Positions 26,186 through 34,861 of a stretch of DNA of 64,000 nucleotides are shown piece by piece. The translations under genes and the position numbers were made by a program. The stretch is from Prado023 sp963697345 (lineage in GTDB: Bacteria; Actinomycetota; Actinomycetes; S36-B12; CAIYMF01). The stretch is from assembly GCA_963697345.1 (NCBI GenBank), contig CAVONS010000008.1, positions 1 to 64,000 of the forward strand. Direction: 5' to 3'. Every line of letters starts with the position of its first letter. The stretch's first letter is position 1. The notes below the pieces were generated by a model. The model did no database searches, was not told the DNA's origin, and was given only the letters and a program-made list of their open reading frames with translations.

Positions 26186-27942
26186 GGCGCCACCAACCCC
26201 GGGGTGGCCAGCAGGTCCAGGGACTCGAGGACTGTGTCGCGCCGTTCCTCGACACCGGAGACGTCCGCCGGGTCCGTCTCGTCGCGGGCGCGCACGATCG
26301 GACCCCAGTCGACCTCCTCGATCACCGACGCCGGGACGCCCAACTCGATCAGGGACTGGCACCGGTCGTGCACGGCGAGCACGGCGTCGACCAGCGCTGC
26401 GCCCTTGTCCGGCGAGCAGACGGCGTCCTTGGCTGACAGCGCGCTCTGCTGCAGCACAGCCTCGCGCACCAGCCGGCCGGTCAGCAGCACCATCCGCTCC
26501 GAACCCGGCAGGGATCCGACCCCCACCAGGTCCGAGAGTGCTGCGAGCCGGTCGGCGTCGGCGACCAGGGACAGCACGCGACCCCGGCGGCGCGCCCATT
26601 GCGGATCACCACGCGCTGCATGCCAGGACCCCACGGGTGCGGCATCACGGGAGAACGAGGTGGTCCACGAGACGGCCGGGTAGTGCCGGGCGTAGGCGAG
26701 GTCGCGGTCCAGGGACCAGACGCTGCGCACGAACCGCTCCGTGTTGGCTGTCACCGGCTCGGTGGCATCACCCCCGGGCGGCGAGACCGCTCCGATGACC
26801 GTCACCGACCCCTGGCGCCCACCGCAGGTCTGGACGTGACCCGCTCGCTCGTAGAACGCGGCCAGCGCGGAGCCGAGGCTGGCCGGGTAGCCCTCCTCCG
26901 CGGGCAGCGCACCTGAGCGGGACGCGAACTCGCGCAGGGCCTCGGCCCATCGGGACGTGGAGTCCGCGATCACCACCACGTGCAGGCCCATGTCACGGAA
27001 GTACTCCCCAACAGTCATCCCCGTGTAGACACTGGCCTCCCGGGCCATCATCGGCATGTTCGACGTGTTGGCGATCACGACCGTGCGATCGGTCAGGCGA
27101 CCCCCGGTCCGCGGATCGACGAGGTCGGCCAGCTCCGCCACGACATCGGCCATCTCGTTGCCGCGCTCGCCGCAGCCCACGTAGACGATCACGTCGGCCG
27201 TGCACCACTTGGCCACCTGCTGGAGCAGCACCGTCTTGCCCGTGCCGAAACCGCCGGGGACCGCAGCAGAGCTGCCCAGGGCCACGGGATAGAGCAGGTC
27301 GAGCACCCGCTGGCCGGTCACCAGCGGTGCGCCGCCATCGATGCGGCCCCGGTGCGGGCGGGGCAGCCGCACCGGCCATCGTTGGGCCATCCGGAGGGGC
27401 TGCCCGCCGACGAGGGCGAGGGTCTCGTCGGCCGAGAAGCTGCCGGCCGTGACGATGCTCTCCACCGTCCCAGCCCGTCCGACGGGCACCAGCACGCGTA
27501 GTTCCAGCGGTCCGTGGGGACGCACGATCCCGATCGTCTCGCCGGCTTCGAGCCTGTCACCATCCTTCGCGACCGGCTCGAACTCCCATGTGCGCTCATC
27601 GGTACCCGCGCCTGTGCCCGGTGTCAGCCATGTGCCGGCGCCGTCCAGGGGGCGCAGCAGCCCGTCGAACGTCCCCCCGAGGAGTCCGGGGCCGAGCAGG
27701 GCCGACAGTGGCTCACCGAGGGGGGTTGCTGTGTCCCCTGGCGCCAGGCCGCCGGTGTACTCGTAGGCCTGGATGGTGGCCACGCCATGGGCGATCGACA
27801 CGATCTCCCCGGGCAGGTGCAGCGGTCCGAGTTCGACGACCTCGGACATCGCGACGCCGACCAGCCCGGTGGCCTCGACGAGCGGGCCGCTGACCCGCAC
27901 GATCCGGCCGACCGCCGATGGTGCGCGTGGGAGGTCGGTCAT
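26182..27942 (-). CDS. atpA: V/A-type ATPase catalytic subunit A
   Basis: A 586-residue catalytic subunit. The Walker A loop GGFGTGKT lies near residue 235, where most A subunits have GAFGCGKT or similar. The catalytic glutamate stretch GCGERGNEM, the long non-homologous insert between the beta barrel and the nucleotide domain (about 110-190), SRWAEALREFASR and AEEGYPASL are all present. Intact and full length. Translation is coupled to subunit E by a 4-nt overlap. With B it forms the hexameric ATP-hydrolysing or ATP-making head on the cytoplasmic side. Confidence 0.95.
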   Translation of the reverse strand: MTDLPRAPSAVGRIVRVSGPLVEATGLVGVAMSEVVELGPLHLPGEIVSIAHGVATIQAYEYTGGLAPGDTATPLGEPLSALLGPGLLGGTFDGLLRPLDGAGTWLTPGTGAGTDERTWEFEPVAKDGDRLEAGETIGIVRPHGPLELRVLVPVGRAGTVESIVTAGSFSADETLALVGGQPLRMAQRWPVRLPRPHRGRIDGGAPLVTGQRVLDLLYPVALGSSAAVPGGFGTGKTVLLQQVAKWCTADVIVYVGCGERGNEMADVVAELADLVDPRTGGRLTDRTVVIANTSNMPMMAREASVYTGMTVGEYFRDMGLHVVVIADSTSRWAEALREFASRSGALPAEEGYPASLGSALAAFYERAGHVQTCGGRQGSVTVIGAVSPPGGDATEPVTANTERFVRSVWSLDRDLAYARHYPAVSWTTSFSRDAAPVGSWHAARGDPQWARRRGRVLSLVADADRLAALSDLVGVGSLPGSERMVLLTGRLVREAVLQQSALSAKDAVCSPDKGAALVDAVLAVHDRCQSLIELGVPASVIEEVDWGPIVRARDETDPADVSGVEERRDTVLESLDLLATPGLVAP

Positions 27943-28466
27943 GGGTCCCAGAGCTCCGCGAGGTCGCCGCCGATGCTGTCCAGGAGGTCGTCGGCCAGCC
28001 CGTCCAGGGAGAACTCCACACGTCTGTCACCCAGGCTCGCCAGGAGCCCGCCGCGCGGCAGCTCCACGATGGACGTGCCCGGTCCGAGCTCGCGCGTGGC
28101 GCGTTCCCGCAGGGCGGTGAGCAGTCGTGGATGGACCGGGTCATCACGAAGGGCGCTCACCGCGTCCCGGGCGGCCTGCCGGACATGCTCGTGGGCCTCC
28201 TCCTGGGCGGCCAGGAGCACGGCCCGTGCCTCCCGCTGCGCCCTGCCCCGCTCGGTGGCCAGGACCTCGGCGGCGTCAGATGCCCCCGTGGCCCGGGCAT
28301 CGGCAAGCACGGCATCGGCCTCGGCCCGGGCGCCGGCAAGGGTCGCTCCAGCGTCCGAGTCCGCCGCCGCGAGGACCTCGGCGGCGTCCCGCTTCGCGCG
28401 CTCGATGAGTGCGGTGACCAGCGGGGCGAGGGGATCGACCGGTGCGTCGACGTGGTCGGGGCTCAT
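27939..28466 (-). CDS. atpE: V/A-type ATPase subunit E (peripheral stalk)
   Basis: A 175-residue stalk subunit. An N-terminal Ala/Glu/Arg-rich helix of about 110 residues is followed by a small globular end (VHPRLLTALRERA, IVELPRGGLLASLGDRRVEFSLDG), the layout of V/A subunit E, which pairs with the H/G helix to hold the head still. The start ATG at 28466 overlaps the subunit F stop (ATGA). The globular end is recognisable, but overall sequence support is weaker than for A. Confidence 0.78.
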   Translation of the reverse strand: MSPDHVDAPVDPLAPLVTALIERAKRDAAEVLAAADSDAGATLAGARAEADAVLADARATGASDAAEVLATERGRAQREARAVLLAAQEEAHEHVRQAARDAVSALRDDPVHPRLLTALRERATRELGPGTSIVELPRGGLLASLGDRRVEFSLDGLADDLLDSIGGDLAELWDP

Positions 28467-28675
28467 GGGGGCATCACCACCGTCAGCGGTCCCGTGATGG
28501 GCGTCTCGAGCGCGCTGGCGGCGCTCGGCGTCAGGATCACCAGGACGACGTCCTCGGGCAGCTCGGCCCAACTGCTGCGGACCTCGTCCGGATCGTTGCC
28601 GGGCAGGACCAGCACGCCAGCCAGGCCCAGGCCCTGCACGCGCAGGGCCTCCCCGATCGCGGCGATGCCGCCCAT
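28463..28675 (-). CDS. atpF: V/A-type ATPase subunit F, short form
   Basis: A 70-residue protein in the position of subunit F: MGGIAAIGEALRVQGLGLAG matches the F start, where an AIG motif and a GLRLAG-like stretch are usual. The strand VVLVILTPSAA and the final LTVVMPP match the Rossmann-like core. Typical F proteins are about 100 residues; the C-terminal helix that extends along D in Thermus is absent here. The gene overlaps E by 4 nt and starts 2 nt after K ends. Confidence 0.75.
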   Translation of the reverse strand: MGGIAAIGEALRVQGLGLAGVLVLPGNDPDEVRSSWAELPEDVVLVILTPSAASALETPITGPLTVVMPP

Positions 28676-28676
28676 G

Positions 28677-28958
28677 TCAGGCGTACCCCATGAGGATGAT
28701 CGCCACGATCAGCCCGTAGATGGCGATGCCCTCGGCCAGCCCGACGATCACCATGGCCCGGCCGAACAGCTCGGGCCGCTCGCTCATCGTGGCCAGGGCC
28801 GCCGAGCCGGTGCTCGCCACAGCGATCGCGGCCCCGATGCACGACCCGGCGACAGCGATCGCTGCGCCGAGCAGCGCTGCCCAGTTGGAGCTTGCGTCGG
28901 TGGTCGTGGCGTCGGCCGTGGCGGCCTGGGCCGCTGCCGGGTCGGCGTTCGTCGCCAT
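28677..28958 (-). CDS. atpK: V/A-type ATPase proteolipid (c-ring) subunit K/L
   Basis: A 93-residue two-helix proteolipid. A polar Ala/Thr-rich N-terminal tail leads into helix 1 (WAALLGAAIAVAGSCIGAAI), a polar loop (MSERPELFGR), and helix 2 with the ion-carrying glutamate in VGLAEGIAIYGLIVAI. The glutamate is followed by Gly rather than the Ser/Thr found at many sodium-binding sites, which favours proton transport but is not proof. An in-frame GTG at 28970 that overlaps the preceding stop is an alternative start. Confidence 0.88.
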   Translation of the reverse strand: MATNADPAAAQAATADATTTDASSNWAALLGAAIAVAGSCIGAAIAVASTGSAALATMSERPELFGRAMVIVGLAEGIAIYGLIVAIILMGYA

Positions 28959-28966
28959 GACCAGGA

Positions 28967-29104
28967 TCACCACGCCAGCGCGCTCATCAGCGCCGTGGAC
29001 CCGAGGATCACGCGCAGGGCTGCTCGGGAGTCGGCGCGCACGGCCACCCGGACGGCCATCGCCACGACGACGAGCACGGGAAGGCAGATCAGCCAGACGA
29101 TCAC
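28967..29104 (-). CDS. 45-residue two-helix membrane peptide inside the ATPase operon
   Basis: Between subunits I and K. The GTG start overlaps the stop of I (GTGA) and the stop lies 8 nt before the K ATG, overlapping the alternative K start. The peptide is almost wholly hydrophobic: IVWLICLPVLVVVAMAVRVAV, a short charged turn (RADSRAALR), then VILGSTALMSALAW. It resembles the small hairpin proteins that sit at this position or in front of the c-subunit gene in other ATPase operons, but I do not recognise a named family. Perfect coupling on both sides argues that it is a real gene. Confidence 0.7.
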   Translation of the reverse strand: MIVWLICLPVLVVVAMAVRVAVRADSRAALRVILGSTALMSALAW

Positions 29105-30498
29105 GGGACACGCTCCTCGGTTGTGGGGACGAGCCAGGGCTGGAACGCCCGGCCCTCGGAGACGAAGATCTTGGAGAACAGCTCGTAGTACTCCAGGCGC
29201 ATGGCCTGCACACCTGAGACGACGCCCTCCAGGGCGAAGGTCAGGGCGTTGCCCAGGACGAACACGGCCACCGCCGCCAGCAGGGCCAGGCCGCCTGCGG
29301 ACCACAGGGCGGTCGTGCCGTCCCAGACCATGGCCAGCAGGGCGGCGTGGGCCAGGCCGAACGCAGCCAGGCGGGCGAAGGACACAAGGTTCGTGCCCAG
29401 CCGGATCACCCCGTCGAAGAGCTCCACCCCGGCCTCGGCGGCTCCGGCCGGGCCTCGGTCCGAGGCCGCGAACAGCCCGATGTAGGACAGCACCAGCCCG
29501 CCCAGGCCGATCGCGACGGCGGCGGCGAACAGCCATTGGTCCCCGGTGAACGCACCGAGCGCGAACAGGCCCAGTGCGAGGAAGACGATGATGCCCGCGA
29601 CGCCCGAGGAGGCCACGAGGGCCAACCTCCAGCCGCCCTCCCGCCAGCGGTTCACGGTGCCCAGGACGTACGCACCAGCCAGAAGGCATGCTCCCGCGCC
29701 GACCGCGACCTGCAGCAGCAGGATGGGGTCCTCGAGCGGGTCGAACCACAGCACGGGGAGCACGCCGGTGGGCCCGAAGAACTGCCCGAACAGGACTCCG
29801 AAGAAGATCGCCATCGCCGCCGACGCCACGACGAAGGGCCAGATCCGCCGGATCCCCATGAGCCGCGGGATCCGGCCGGCTGCGAGCAGGAGGCCTCCGG
29901 CCAGGAGCAATGCCCCCTGGCCGGCGTCGGCGAACATCATGCCGAACATGACGGCGAAGGCCAGGCCGGCCATCACGGTCGGGTCGACATCCGCGTAGGG
30001 AACCGTCGTGTAGGTGTCCACCAGCGGCGCGAACGACTTGTTGAGCCGCCCGCGATCATGGACCAGCGAGGGTGGGTCGACGCCGCGGGGCGTCGCGAGC
30101 GGTACGACTGCGCCGCCGTGTGGAGCCAGGAGCGCGGCCAGCGGCTCCACCTCGGCGGCAGGGGCCCACCCGAGCACGCCGGACACCGCCCCGCGATCCA
30201 CGGCGGCGGCAGCGCGCTGCTCGAGCTGGGCCTCGCCGGCGATCAGGTCGCTGCGCCCGGCATCGGCCAGGATCGTGATGTCAGGCGGCGTCCTGGCCAG
30301 GAGGGGCTCTGCGTCCTCGATGCCCGGCATCCGGACCCGGGCCCGGCCCGCTGGTCCGGTATCCGCCTCGGGCGCGGTCTCGAGTTCCGTGGAACCACGG
30401 CCAGCCACCTCCACGAGGACGTCGCGCAGGCTCTCCGAGGGCGCAAGGATCGCCACCCGGCGCATGCGGATCGGCTCGAGGGACTCACGCCACGGCAT
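29101..30498 (-). CDS. atpI: V/A-type ATPase subunit I (membrane stator), compact form
   Basis: About 465 residues. A cytoplasmic N-terminal part of only about 165 residues is followed by 7-8 membrane helices. The C-terminal signature (LGNALTFALEGVVSGVQAMRLEYYELFSKIF) holds the conserved arginine facing the c-ring glutamate. Known bacterial I subunits are 600-700 residues, so the stalk-binding arm is shortened here. The start at 30498 (MPWRESLEPIRMRRVAIL) was chosen because the usual MxxVxI start follows it; it overlaps the end of subunit C by 14 nt. Confidence 0.88.
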   Translation of the reverse strand: MPWRESLEPIRMRRVAILAPSESLRDVLVEVAGRGSTELETAPEADTGPAGRARVRMPGIEDAEPLLARTPPDITILADAGRSDLIAGEAQLEQRAAAAVDRGAVSGVLGWAPAAEVEPLAALLAPHGGAVVPLATPRGVDPPSLVHDRGRLNKSFAPLVDTYTTVPYADVDPTVMAGLAFAVMFGMMFADAGQGALLLAGGLLLAAGRIPRLMGIRRIWPFVVASAAMAIFFGVLFGQFFGPTGVLPVLWFDPLEDPILLLQVAVGAGACLLAGAYVLGTVNRWREGGWRLALVASSGVAGIIVFLALGLFALGAFTGDQWLFAAAVAIGLGGLVLSYIGLFAASDRGPAGAAEAGVELFDGVIRLGTNLVSFARLAAFGLAHAALLAMVWDGTTALWSAGGLALLAAVAVFVLGNALTFALEGVVSGVQAMRLEYYELFSKIFVSEGRAFQPWLVPTTEERVP

Positions 30499-31420
30499 CG
30501 AAGGCCTCCAATCCTCCGGGTGCCGTGGTGCCCCCACGCGCGGCCACCTCGAGGGCCGCCCGGACGCGCCAGGCGTCCGCGGCCAGTACCGCCACCGCGC
30601 CGATCACCGGATCCGGGGACCCCACGGGCTGACGCAGGAGGGCGAAGCCGTCGGTGGAGACACGTGCCCACCACGACGCCTCTGCCCGCCAGAGATCCGC
30701 AGGGTCGTCGATCGGGTCCAGGGGCCAGCGAGCATCTGCGGGCAGGCTGGTGACGAAGGTGGTCAGGGTCCTGGTCTCCAACCAGTGGGTGCCCAGGAGC
30801 CGAGTCGTCAGCAGGGCGGTCGATGCGGGGATGGTCCGGTCACCGAGCAGGTGCGGGCGGGCGATCACGAGCGTCGCAGCGCCGACAGCCCAGGTGCGGG
30901 CACGGGGGACGTTGGCCGACACCCGGCCGGCCCAGGCAAGGCGCATGGCCAGCCGGATGCCGTCGGGGTCATCCACCCCGGGGTCGCCCCACACGGAGCG
31001 TGTCAGGAGCGTGCGCATCTGCTCGGCGGATGTCGCGCCCGCCAGTGAGTTCCAGGTGGTCGACAGCCCGCCGAGCCGGAACGGCGGCTCGTGCGTCCCG
31101 CCGGCGATCTCCCGCAGGCGCTCATCGACGTTGGCCACCTCGAAGCCCCCGGCGAGCACCCGCAGGAACCGTGCGTCCCCGCGGGGGAGCCATCCGGCCA
31201 GGACCCGCAGGTGCCACAGGAGCGTTTCGGCCACGCAGTGCTGGGCCCGTGCCAGTGACTGACCGGGGCGGACGTCACGGCCGTACGGCGAGTCGGCGAG
31301 GACGGCGAGTGCTCGCTCGAGGCTCGGACTGGTGGCAAGCTCCCGCGCCCCGGCTCCACCGACCCTTCTGTGGGCAAGGGCGCGTGCTCGGACGCTGGCC
31401 GCCACCCAGGCGGTGCTCAT
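30485..31420 (-). CDS. atpC: V/A-type ATPase subunit C (AC39/d-like)
   Basis: A 311-residue helical protein in the position of subunit C, which couples the central rotor to the c-ring. It has repeated helical bundles with an AVLADSPYGRDV start region and conserved-type RARTWAVG and ADLWRAEASWWARV helices, as in AC39-family proteins. Overall identity to known C subunits is likely low, so the assignment leans on length, helical content and operon position. The start overlaps the preceding H/G gene stop (ATGA). Confidence 0.75.
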   Translation of the reverse strand: MSTAWVAASVRARALAHRRVGGAGARELATSPSLERALAVLADSPYGRDVRPGQSLARAQHCVAETLLWHLRVLAGWLPRGDARFLRVLAGGFEVANVDERLREIAGGTHEPPFRLGGLSTTWNSLAGATSAEQMRTLLTRSVWGDPGVDDPDGIRLAMRLAWAGRVSANVPRARTWAVGAATLVIARPHLLGDRTIPASTALLTTRLLGTHWLETRTLTTFVTSLPADARWPLDPIDDPADLWRAEASWWARVSTDGFALLRQPVGSPDPVIGAVAVLAADAWRVRAALEVAARGGTTAPGGLEAFDAVA

Positions 31421-31863
31421 GAGGTCGCCGTTCCCGCCGCGGCAAGGATCTCCTCGCGGGCCTGGGCAACGATCCGCGTGAGGAGGCCCGGTTCCCGTGT
31501 GCGAGCCCGGGCTGCCATCGCCAGCGCCTCGTTGTGCGCCGATTCCATGATCTGCTGCGCCGACTCCTGGCCGGCGGCATGGGCGGCTGCAGCCGCGGCC
31601 GATCGCTCCGCCTTCGCGCGGCGGTGGGCCTCGTTGACCAGCGCCTGCCCCTGCTCATGTGCCGCGGCCCTACGGCGGGCTGCCTCTGCGACGGCGTCGG
31701 ACCTGATCCGGTCTGCCTCGGCCTGGACGTCCTCGAGGCGGGTGAGCACCACCTCCAGCTCGGCCGAGCGCTCAGCGACGCGATCTGCGGGCACTCCTGC
31801 CGCGGACGGCGCTCCGGGCGTCGCACTCGGGCGCCACCGCTCGAGGAGGTCGCGCGTGCTCAC
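31417..31863 (-). CDS. V/A-type ATPase peripheral-stalk coiled-coil subunit (G/H-like)
   Basis: A 148-residue protein that is mostly one Ala/Glu/Arg heptad-rich helix (residues about 30-130), as in stalk subunit G/H, the partner of E. The GTG at 31863 is preferred because GGGAGGT lies 7 bp upstream; an ATG at 31878 would place that ribosome site inside the gene. It is first in the ten-gene ATPase operon plus stress-protein gene, so the operon promoter should lie in 31864-31959. Confidence 0.75.
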   Translation of the reverse strand: MSTRDLLERWRPSATPGAPSAAGVPADRVAERSAELEVVLTRLEDVQAEADRIRSDAVAEAARRRAAAHEQGQALVNEAHRRAKAERSAAAAAAHAAGQESAQQIMESAHNEALAMAARARTREPGLLTRIVAQAREEILAAAGTATS

Positions 31864-31959
31864 CAAGGCACCTCCCATCGGAAGGCCTGCTCACCTCAAG
31901 TCTGGGCAGCCTGGTCAGCAACCGAAAGGGTCATTGGTCACACTGGTGGCGGGCACCTC

Positions 31960-32787
31960 TCAGCTTCCGGTGGTGGTCTCCGTCGCGCTGGGCATGAGGT
32001 CCTTCATCTTCTTCTGGATCATGTGGGTTGCCTGGCGCGGGGCCACCCGGCTGGCGATGTTCATGAGCCTGGCGTCGCGGCCGACGAAGATGTGCAGCTT
32101 GTCGGCCTCGATCCCGTCCAGGATGATCCGGGCTGCTTCAGGGGCGGACGTGGTGCGAGCACTGGCTGCCGCGGCCTGGTCCATGCCGGGGATGGTCACC
32201 CCGGAGTTCTCGGTGATGCTCGTGGCCACGGCGCCGGGCATGATGACTGAGACGCTGACGTCCGTGTCGAGCAGCTCGGCGTAGAGCCCTTCGGTCAGCA
32301 GCTTGATCGCGGCCTTCGAGGCGCCGTAGATCGACTGCCCGGGGACCGGCAGGAACCCGCCCATGCTCGAGACGTTGGCCAGGTGCGCCTCAGGGCGGCG
32401 GCGCAGGTAGGGCAGGAATGCCTTGACCATGTTGAGGGTGCCCATCAGGTTGATGTCCAGCACCCGTTCGATGGTGTCGAAGTCGAGATCCTCGACGTTG
32501 ACGAAGGGTTGGATGATCCCCGCGTTGTTGATCAGGCCGTCGACGGCTCCATGTGCGGCGATCACGACGTCGGGCAGGGCTCCGATCGCCACCCGATCGG
32601 TGATGTCCAGCACATGGGTGGACAAGCCGGGGCCGACATCGACGAGGGCCGCTGTGCCCTCGAGTCCTTCGGGTCGGACATCGACAGCGGCGACCCGTGC
32701 GCCGCGACGCAGGAGTTCCAGGGCCACCTCGCGGCCCATTCCGCTGCCCGCACCAGTGACCACGATGACCTTGTCGCGGACCTTCAT
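31960..32787 (-). CDS. Short-chain dehydrogenase/reductase (classical SDR)
   Basis: A 275-residue classical SDR. The cofactor motif TGAGSGMG lies near residues 11-18, NNAG near 87-90, the catalytic serine in VSSMGG, and YGASK as the YxxxK pair. The acidic residue after strand 2 (VDVRPEG) suggests NAD preference. The C-terminal tail (RQATHMIQKKMKDLMP) resembles long-chain SDRs that act on hydrophobic alcohols or lipids. Monocistronic by spacing; substrate unknown. Confidence 0.88.
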   Translation of the reverse strand: MKVRDKVIVVTGAGSGMGREVALELLRRGARVAAVDVRPEGLEGTAALVDVGPGLSTHVLDITDRVAIGALPDVVIAAHGAVDGLINNAGIIQPFVNVEDLDFDTIERVLDINLMGTLNMVKAFLPYLRRRPEAHLANVSSMGGFLPVPGQSIYGASKAAIKLLTEGLYAELLDTDVSVSVIMPGAVATSITENSGVTIPGMDQAAAASARTTSAPEAARIILDGIEADKLHIFVGRDARLMNIASRVAPRQATHMIQKKMKDLMPSATETTTGS

Positions 32788-32846
32788 CGGCGCTCCTCTC
32801 GCGGCCGGTCACGCCCCAGAAGTGGATCTGGGAGGAAAACTACCCC

Positions 32847-32891
32847 CTGGACGCCGACATCGCGGGTTGTTCCGTCGTGGTCGGCGTCCAG
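32847..32891 (-). terminator. Stem-loop after the membrane hydrolase gene
   Basis: Perfect 12-bp arms CTGGACGCCGAC / GTCGGCGTCCAG with a 21-nt loop, 13 nt past the stop of the leftward hydrolase gene. On the minus strand a TTTT run follows a few bases after the stem, so it is a plausible intrinsic terminator separating this gene from the SDR gene. Confidence 0.6.
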
Positions 32892-32903
32892 CTTGTCGAA
32901 GGA

Positions 32904-34161
32904 TCAGAGACCGGCGCTGTCGAGGAAGCTCTCCATCGCCCGCGCGTAGGCCGTCGGATCGACGTTCCAACTCCCCACGTGCTGAGCCTGGGGCTGCTCG
33001 ACGAGGGTGGCCCCCGGACCCATCTCGGCCACGAGGTCGCGGGCCACCGACGCATCGACGGTGGTGTCCAGCCCACCCTGGAAGACGAGGGTGGGAGCGG
33101 TGATGGCGTCGGCCGTCGCGAGGTGGTCGTAGTCGTCGAGGTCGAGGCCGAAGCGCCACTGGGTGATCAGCATGGCCAGGGACTCCAGTGATTCCGGGAT
33201 GGGCAGCCCGACAACCGGCAGGCTTCGGCTGTCCCCGATGGCATCGATGTTCGAGGCCAGGTCAGCAGGCGGCGAGTCAAGGATCACCGCGTCGATCGAC
33301 TCGGCCCGCGGCCCCCGTCTCGAGGAAACCCAGCGCCACAGCTGCTCCGTGGCTGACCCCGCCGAGGACGATCCGGTCCGCGCCCTGGGACAGGGCGTAG
33401 CTGACGGCCGCCTCCACCTGCGGCACCTCGATGGTGCCGTACCCGTAGAGGCTGTCCGGCGGGCGCGGGACGCTGGGGTCGTTGACGTAGCTGATGAGCA
33501 GGCAGTTGATGCCGCGCGCATGCAGCGTCGTGGCCATCCGGAGCATCTCCGCCGGGTACCCACCCTTGCCGTGGACGAGCACTGCCCAGGTGGTCGTGGA
33601 GCCGGGGATCACCCATGCCGGGTAGGCCACGCCCTCGCTGGTGATCGTGGTCTCGGTGTACTCCAGGCCCAGCTGATCAGGGCTGGTCCACACGTCCCGG
33701 TTCACGCCTGCGGCCGATCCCACCACCGGAGTCTCCCCGACGATGTCCAGCACAGGGCGCGTGACCTGTCCGCCAGCGGAGTCCATCGCCGGGCCCGCGA
33801 CGATCAGTGAGTCACCGACCTTGATGCCAACCGTGGCGTTCGCGTACTTGTCCGGTGTTGCGTACTGCGCGTCGAGGGTTGTGGTGACGGTGCCCTCGAC
33901 CTGGTTCGTGGGGACCGTGAGATCGGTCAGGATGCCGGTCTGCGTTGTGGCCGGGACTCCGGGCCGCACCTCGAACACATCGTGGTGGATGGCGCTGGAG
34001 AAGAAGTAGCCACCGCCCACATAGAACAGCGTGACCAGGGCGATCAGCATGGTGAGCAGGACCCAGGGCCAACGGCGCCGATGGGTACGACGTGCCCCCA
34101 CATGAGGGTCAGGAGGTGATGCTTCGGCTGGGGTGTGCCGGTCCGCGGCCTTGGTCGTCAT
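32904..34161 (-). CDS. Membrane-anchored alpha/beta hydrolase, frameshift near 33310
   Basis: About 420 residues in two frames. An Arg-rich N terminus is followed by one membrane helix (WPWVLLTMLIALVTLFYVGG), so the enzyme domain should face outward. After an extra domain (about 60-190) the hydrolase core begins (WAVLVHGKGGYPAEM), with the nucleophile elbow GVSHG. After the frame change the second frame has VILDSPPADL, the acid in FQGGLDTTV and the histidine in QAQHVG, so all triad elements exist. The switch lies beside a run of five C (GGCCCCCGTC), a common indel site. Substrate unknown; the same layout is found in putative extracellular peptidases and esterases of actinobacteria. Confidence 0.78.
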
Positions 34162-34255
34162 ACCTACTGCGATACGCCTGTCGGGCAGCTGCGAACAGGG
34201 TCGAATGGCCCGATTCTGACGATGGGGTGGGCATCGTGGCTCGTAGCATGGGCAC

Positions 34256-34834
34256 GTGGATGCCTCCAGCACGCGGATCGGGTGGGACCGCGTCGCAGCC
34301 TGCTCGAGGGCCGCCGCCCTGGCGCTGGGCCTGCTCGGGCTGTTGGCAGGGTGCGGGGCAGGCGAGTCGGACGCGGGATTGCCGGTCGTCTCGGAGCCGG
34401 CTCCCGGCGCGAGTCAGACCACCCCGCCTGCCGAGCAGGGGACCGGGTCCGTGTCCGGCGTGGTCACGAACGTCGTCGACGGCGACACCATCGATGTGGC
34501 TGGAGCCGGGCGGATCCGGGTGATCGGCATCGACACCCCGGAACGTGGGGCGTGCGGCTTCGAGTCGGCGACGCTGGCGATGGCTGCGCTGGTCAACGGA
34601 CGCGAGGTCGCCCTCGTGCCGGGCGCTGTCGATGACGTGGACCGATACGGGCGGCTGCTCCGCTACGTCGACGTCGGAGCCGTCGACGCCGGGCTGTCGC
34701 TGATCGACGACGGCTGGGCGATCGCTCGCTATGACAGCCGTGACGGCTACGGGCGGCATCCGCGCGAGGACGCCTACGTGGCCGCTGACCGGGCCGCACC
34801 GGACCTGGGGTGCTACCCGGACGACGAACCGTAG
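34256..34834 (+). CDS. Staphylococcal-nuclease-like secreted lipoprotein
   Basis: A 192-residue protein read from a GTG. An N-terminal signal with lipobox LLAGC predicts lipid attachment after export, then a Ser/Pro/Thr linker leads to an SNase fold with VVDGDTI, RVIGIDTPE and DRYGRLLRYV, carrying the calcium-site aspartates and the catalytic Arg/Glu positions of thermonucleases. Likely degrades extracellular nucleic acid for nutrient use or release. It is divergent from the hydrolase gene, with about 95 bp between them. Confidence 0.88.
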   Translation: MDASSTRIGWDRVAACSRAAALALGLLGLLAGCGAGESDAGLPVVSEPAPGASQTTPPAEQGTGSVSGVVTNVVDGDTIDVAGAGRIRVIGIDTPERGACGFESATLAMAALVNGREVALVPGAVDDVDRYGRLLRYVDVGAVDAGLSLIDDGWAIARYDSRDGYGRHPREDAYVAADRAAPDLGCYPDDEP

Positions 34835-34861
34835 GACCCCCCCGGGCGGGCGCCGAGGGGC

